Of a DNA stretch of 48,655 nt, positions 46,566 to 48,655 are shown in pieces. The DNA is from Plakobranchus ocellatus (Eukaryota > Mollusca > Gastropoda > Plakobranchidae). Location: the NCBI GenBank assembly GCA_019648995.1, contig BLXT01001848.1, positions 902,201 through 950,855 on the forward strand. The letters run 5' to 3'. Both the position numbers and the translations under genes were made by a program. The notes below the pieces were generated by a model that searched no databases, was not told where the DNA came from, and worked only from the letters and a program-made list of their open reading frames with translations. The stretch's first letter is position 1. Every line of letters begins with the position of its first letter.

Positions 46566-47280
46566 AAGAGTTCTAACCCGCCCAAGACCTTATGTTTCGA
46601 CTAAGAGTTCTAATCGGTCCAGGAACTTTTATGTTGAGTGTGAGAGTTCCAACCCGTCCAGGAACCTGTATGTTATGTGTAAGAGTTCTAACCCGTCCAA
46701 AGACTTTATGTTTGTGTGAGAGTTCTAACCCGTCCAGGAACCTTTATGTTATGTGTAAGAGTTCTAACCCGTCCAAAGACTTTTATGTTATGTGTGAGAG
46801 TTCTAACCCGTCCAGGGACCTTTATTTTACACGTAAGAGTTCTAACCCATCTAGTAACCTTTATATTACGTGTAAGAGTTCTAACCCGTCCAGTAACCTT
46901 TATGCCGCATCTTCGAATTCTAACCCGTTCAGGAACCTTTATATTATGTCTAAGGGCTCTAATCGGTCGAGGAACTTTTATGTTACGTGTGAGAGTTCTA
47001 ATCTCTCCAAGGATCTTTATGTTACATCTTCGAGTTCTAACCCGTCCCGTGACCCTTATGTTATGTCTAAGAGTTCTAACCCCACAAGGGATCTGTTTGT
47101 TACGTGTAAGAGTTCTAACCCGTCTGGCGACCTTTAAGTAGCGAGTTCCAGGTCCTTACCCGTACAGGGAACTTAATGTCCCGGGTTCAAGTTCTAACTA
47201 ATCCAGTGAACTCTATATTCCTGGTTCAAATCCTAACCCGTCAAGGGGCTTTTATGTCGCGAGTTCGAGTTCTAATTCTG
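46566..47280. repeat. 39-nt minisatellite, about 18 degenerate units
   Basis: Tandem units begin GAGTTCTAACCCGTCCAGGA and continue ACCTTTATGTTATGTGTAA, most exactly 39 nt; two units near 46566 and 46692 are 37 nt. The last three or so units (after about 47135) are more diverged, with CGGGTTCAAGTTCTAAC-like starts resembling a tRNA box B. Because 39 is divisible by three, frames stay open across the array (181 codons at 46592-47137) and translate as 13-residue repeats, but the 2-base deletions break the register, arguing against a protein-coding role. Confidence 0.9.
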
Positions 47281-47390
47281 TTCTTGAGGTCAGGTTGTCG
47301 TGAAGGGGCTACATATAAATAATCTAACTCCTTCCTGAATTAAAAAAAATGAATAAATGGGGAAGGGGTCTCTATCGCATGGTGAAATAC

Positions 47391-47394
<4 letters not shown>

Positions 47395-47450
<56 letters not shown>
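47395..47450. repeat. GA microsatellite
   Basis: About 28 uninterrupted GA units, 190 bp upstream of the candidate promoter. Confidence 0.95.
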
Positions 47451-47453
<3 letters not shown>

Positions 47454-47640
47454 TTAAAAATATGCATGGGCGTGTGTATTTGCGTATGTCTGTGCGTGTA
47501 TTTGAGTGCGGCTTTTACGGCACGCTTTGGATTTGCAATAAAATCTTATTTACGATTTCAATAGTCAAATCTTTTGATTTAAAGCCTATTAATATAATAA
47601 GGTTTTCTTCAAACGTAAAACTGGAGGACTGAAGCCTGTA

Positions 47641-47725
47641 CACGTGTCTATACGATGCGGCAATGACGTGGCACCTCTACACTAAAATCTCATGATATAA
47701 AAAGCTCGTCTCAGTCGCAGCTAGG
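47641..47725 (+). promoter_or_regulatory. Candidate TATA promoter
   Basis: A TATAAAAAG box at 47696-47704 is preceded by CACGTG (E-box, 47641-47646) and TGACGTGG (CRE-like, 47664-47671). A start site about 30 bases past the TATA would fall near 47726, and TCAGTC at 47711 is an alternative initiator. A strong splice donor follows shortly after, so the whole reads as promoter plus short leader exon of a gene lying to the right. Confidence 0.5.
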
Positions 47726-47758
47726 ACAGAAAATTTTTCAGATCCATCAAAATCCTTG
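47726..47758 (+). other. Candidate non-coding first exon
   Basis: Short ATG-free segment between the inferred start site and the consensus donor TTG|GTAAGT at 47758/47759. The 5' end is inferred from the TATA distance, so it is uncertain by several bases. The coding exons would be beyond the window or in its last part, where none is recognised. Confidence 0.45.
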
Positions 47759-48655
47759 GTAAGTAAATGTTTTTTTACGTTCTAATTTTTTTTTGTTTCT
47801 AAAAACGAAGAAGAAAAATTAATTTGCTTTTCTTCTTAGGAAATGAAACAGTTTGTAAGGTGAAGCAGAGAAAGTTATTCAGTTATGCAAGCTTTTAGAA
47901 CAGTCTAATTTTTAAAAATATAGATATATTCTTTTGTTTACGTCGCTTGTGAAGGTATCGGTGTCCCTCTGTGCAGGGAAATTGCCTCAAATTTGTAAAG
48001 ATTTCTGTAATGCAGATTCCGACTAGCCACCATACGTGACAGGACGAGGGCCACAATGTAGTAGATCGCATTTTTGTCCATCTTGTACCTGTCATAGTTC
48101 AGAGTTGAATGCATTCCAGAGTGGAGGCAAGGTCAGTTTTTTCCTGCATGGCATTTCTCATTTCGTAGTTGAAAATACTCAGTTCATGTACTGGTGGCTA
48201 AAACTACTCAATTAGACACACACACATGCATACGCCACTTTTTATTTATTTTACAAATCTGACCAACATTTAACTTTTAGGCATCTTTCGTTATAATAAA
48301 GGATAATAGCAATTGCGTCAAGAATTACAATTAAGCCAAATTAAATTAAAACCGTAGTTTATCAAAACGAAGTAGAAAAATGGTGATGTAATAAGTGTGC
48401 CTCTTAAAATGAGGTGTGAATGAAGAATGTCCTAAAAATAAGCTTAAGTAGACGGTTTCTTTCCTTTTTTTCTTTTTTTTTTTTTGTCTATTATCTTATC
48501 CATTCACTTAGTGAATCTTCTGAGCGGCTTCAGAATCGCTGTTTGAGTTCAAGTTAATTGCCATAAGTGGTGGTGGAAGAATGAAACTCATGGTAAAGTG
48601 TCCCGGCAAATTGGAGAGTGAGTTCATTTATGGCTGTGTCACATTGGAGGGGTGG
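47759..48655 (+). other. Probable first intron of the right-hand gene
   Basis: Starts GTAAGT and has no clear acceptor-plus-coding exon before the window ends. A 47-codon minus-strand frame (48081 to 47938) begins MDKNAIYYIVALVL, which looks like a signal peptide, but no supporting promoter or splice context is visible. Confidence 0.4.

Noticed and set aside
46566-47280. CRISPR-like regular repeat
   Set aside because: The units abut with no spacers, each unit is degenerate, and the genome is eukaryotic; it is a minisatellite.
47349-47632. Arg/Glu-rich frames on the plus strand
   Set aside because: Translation of the GA microsatellite; no splice or conservation signal.

Overview
This is AT-rich eukaryotic (metazoan) genomic DNA. 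Genes are split into short exons by kilobase-scale GT-AG introns, tRNA-derived SINEs and LINE relics are frequent, and microsatellites are abundant. Nothing prokaryotic or phage-like was seen. The repeat style, a high density of the palindrome AGATCT and the protein similarities fit a mollusc, probably a gastropod. That placement is inference; no species can be named from the sequence.

Layout. (1) 1-525: the last intron and terminal coding exon of a kelch-repeat gene on the + strand whose body lies left of the window, followed by its probable 3'UTR. (2) About 1.5-14.1 kb: no convincing gene. This interval holds a 70-bp-arm inverted repeat (5396-5619), two SINE copies (6476-6690), a minus-strand tRNA-like SINE head (7778-7842) and a long foldback-type repeat (10338-12637) whose arms carry ~40-nt tandem units. 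(3) 14264-34078: a complete six-exon + strand gene for a single-pass membrane alpha/beta hydrolase of the ABHD14 family (ABHD14A-like, 292 aa). The transmembrane anchor, oxyanion-loop HG, nucleophile elbow, acid and histidine are all present and every junction is GT-AG in frame. Its introns hold a 777-base assembly gap flanked by near-identical sequence (probably two alleles left unmerged), SINEs, a diverged direct duplication and a TTAA-flanked MITE. (4) 34.1-41.1 kb: long 3' flank or 3'UTR with several AATAAA signals and three more copies of the same SINE. (5) 41.1-47.4 kb: a tRNA-like element, GA and CAA/CAG microsatellites, decayed minus-strand LINE fragments in the unusual order RT then endonuclease, and an ~18-copy 39-nt minisatellite. 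(6) 47641-47758: a candidate TATA promoter and non-coding first exon with a consensus splice donor, probably the start of a gene continuing beyond the right edge.

The two recognised genes have no evident functional link. The most informative observations are the intact membrane ABHD14 gene, the mis-joined duplicated contig ends around the gap, the SINE family always lying in the same orientation, the RT-before-EN LINE arrangement, the foldback element with tandem-repeat arms, and the minisatellite with signs of a three-unit higher-order period.
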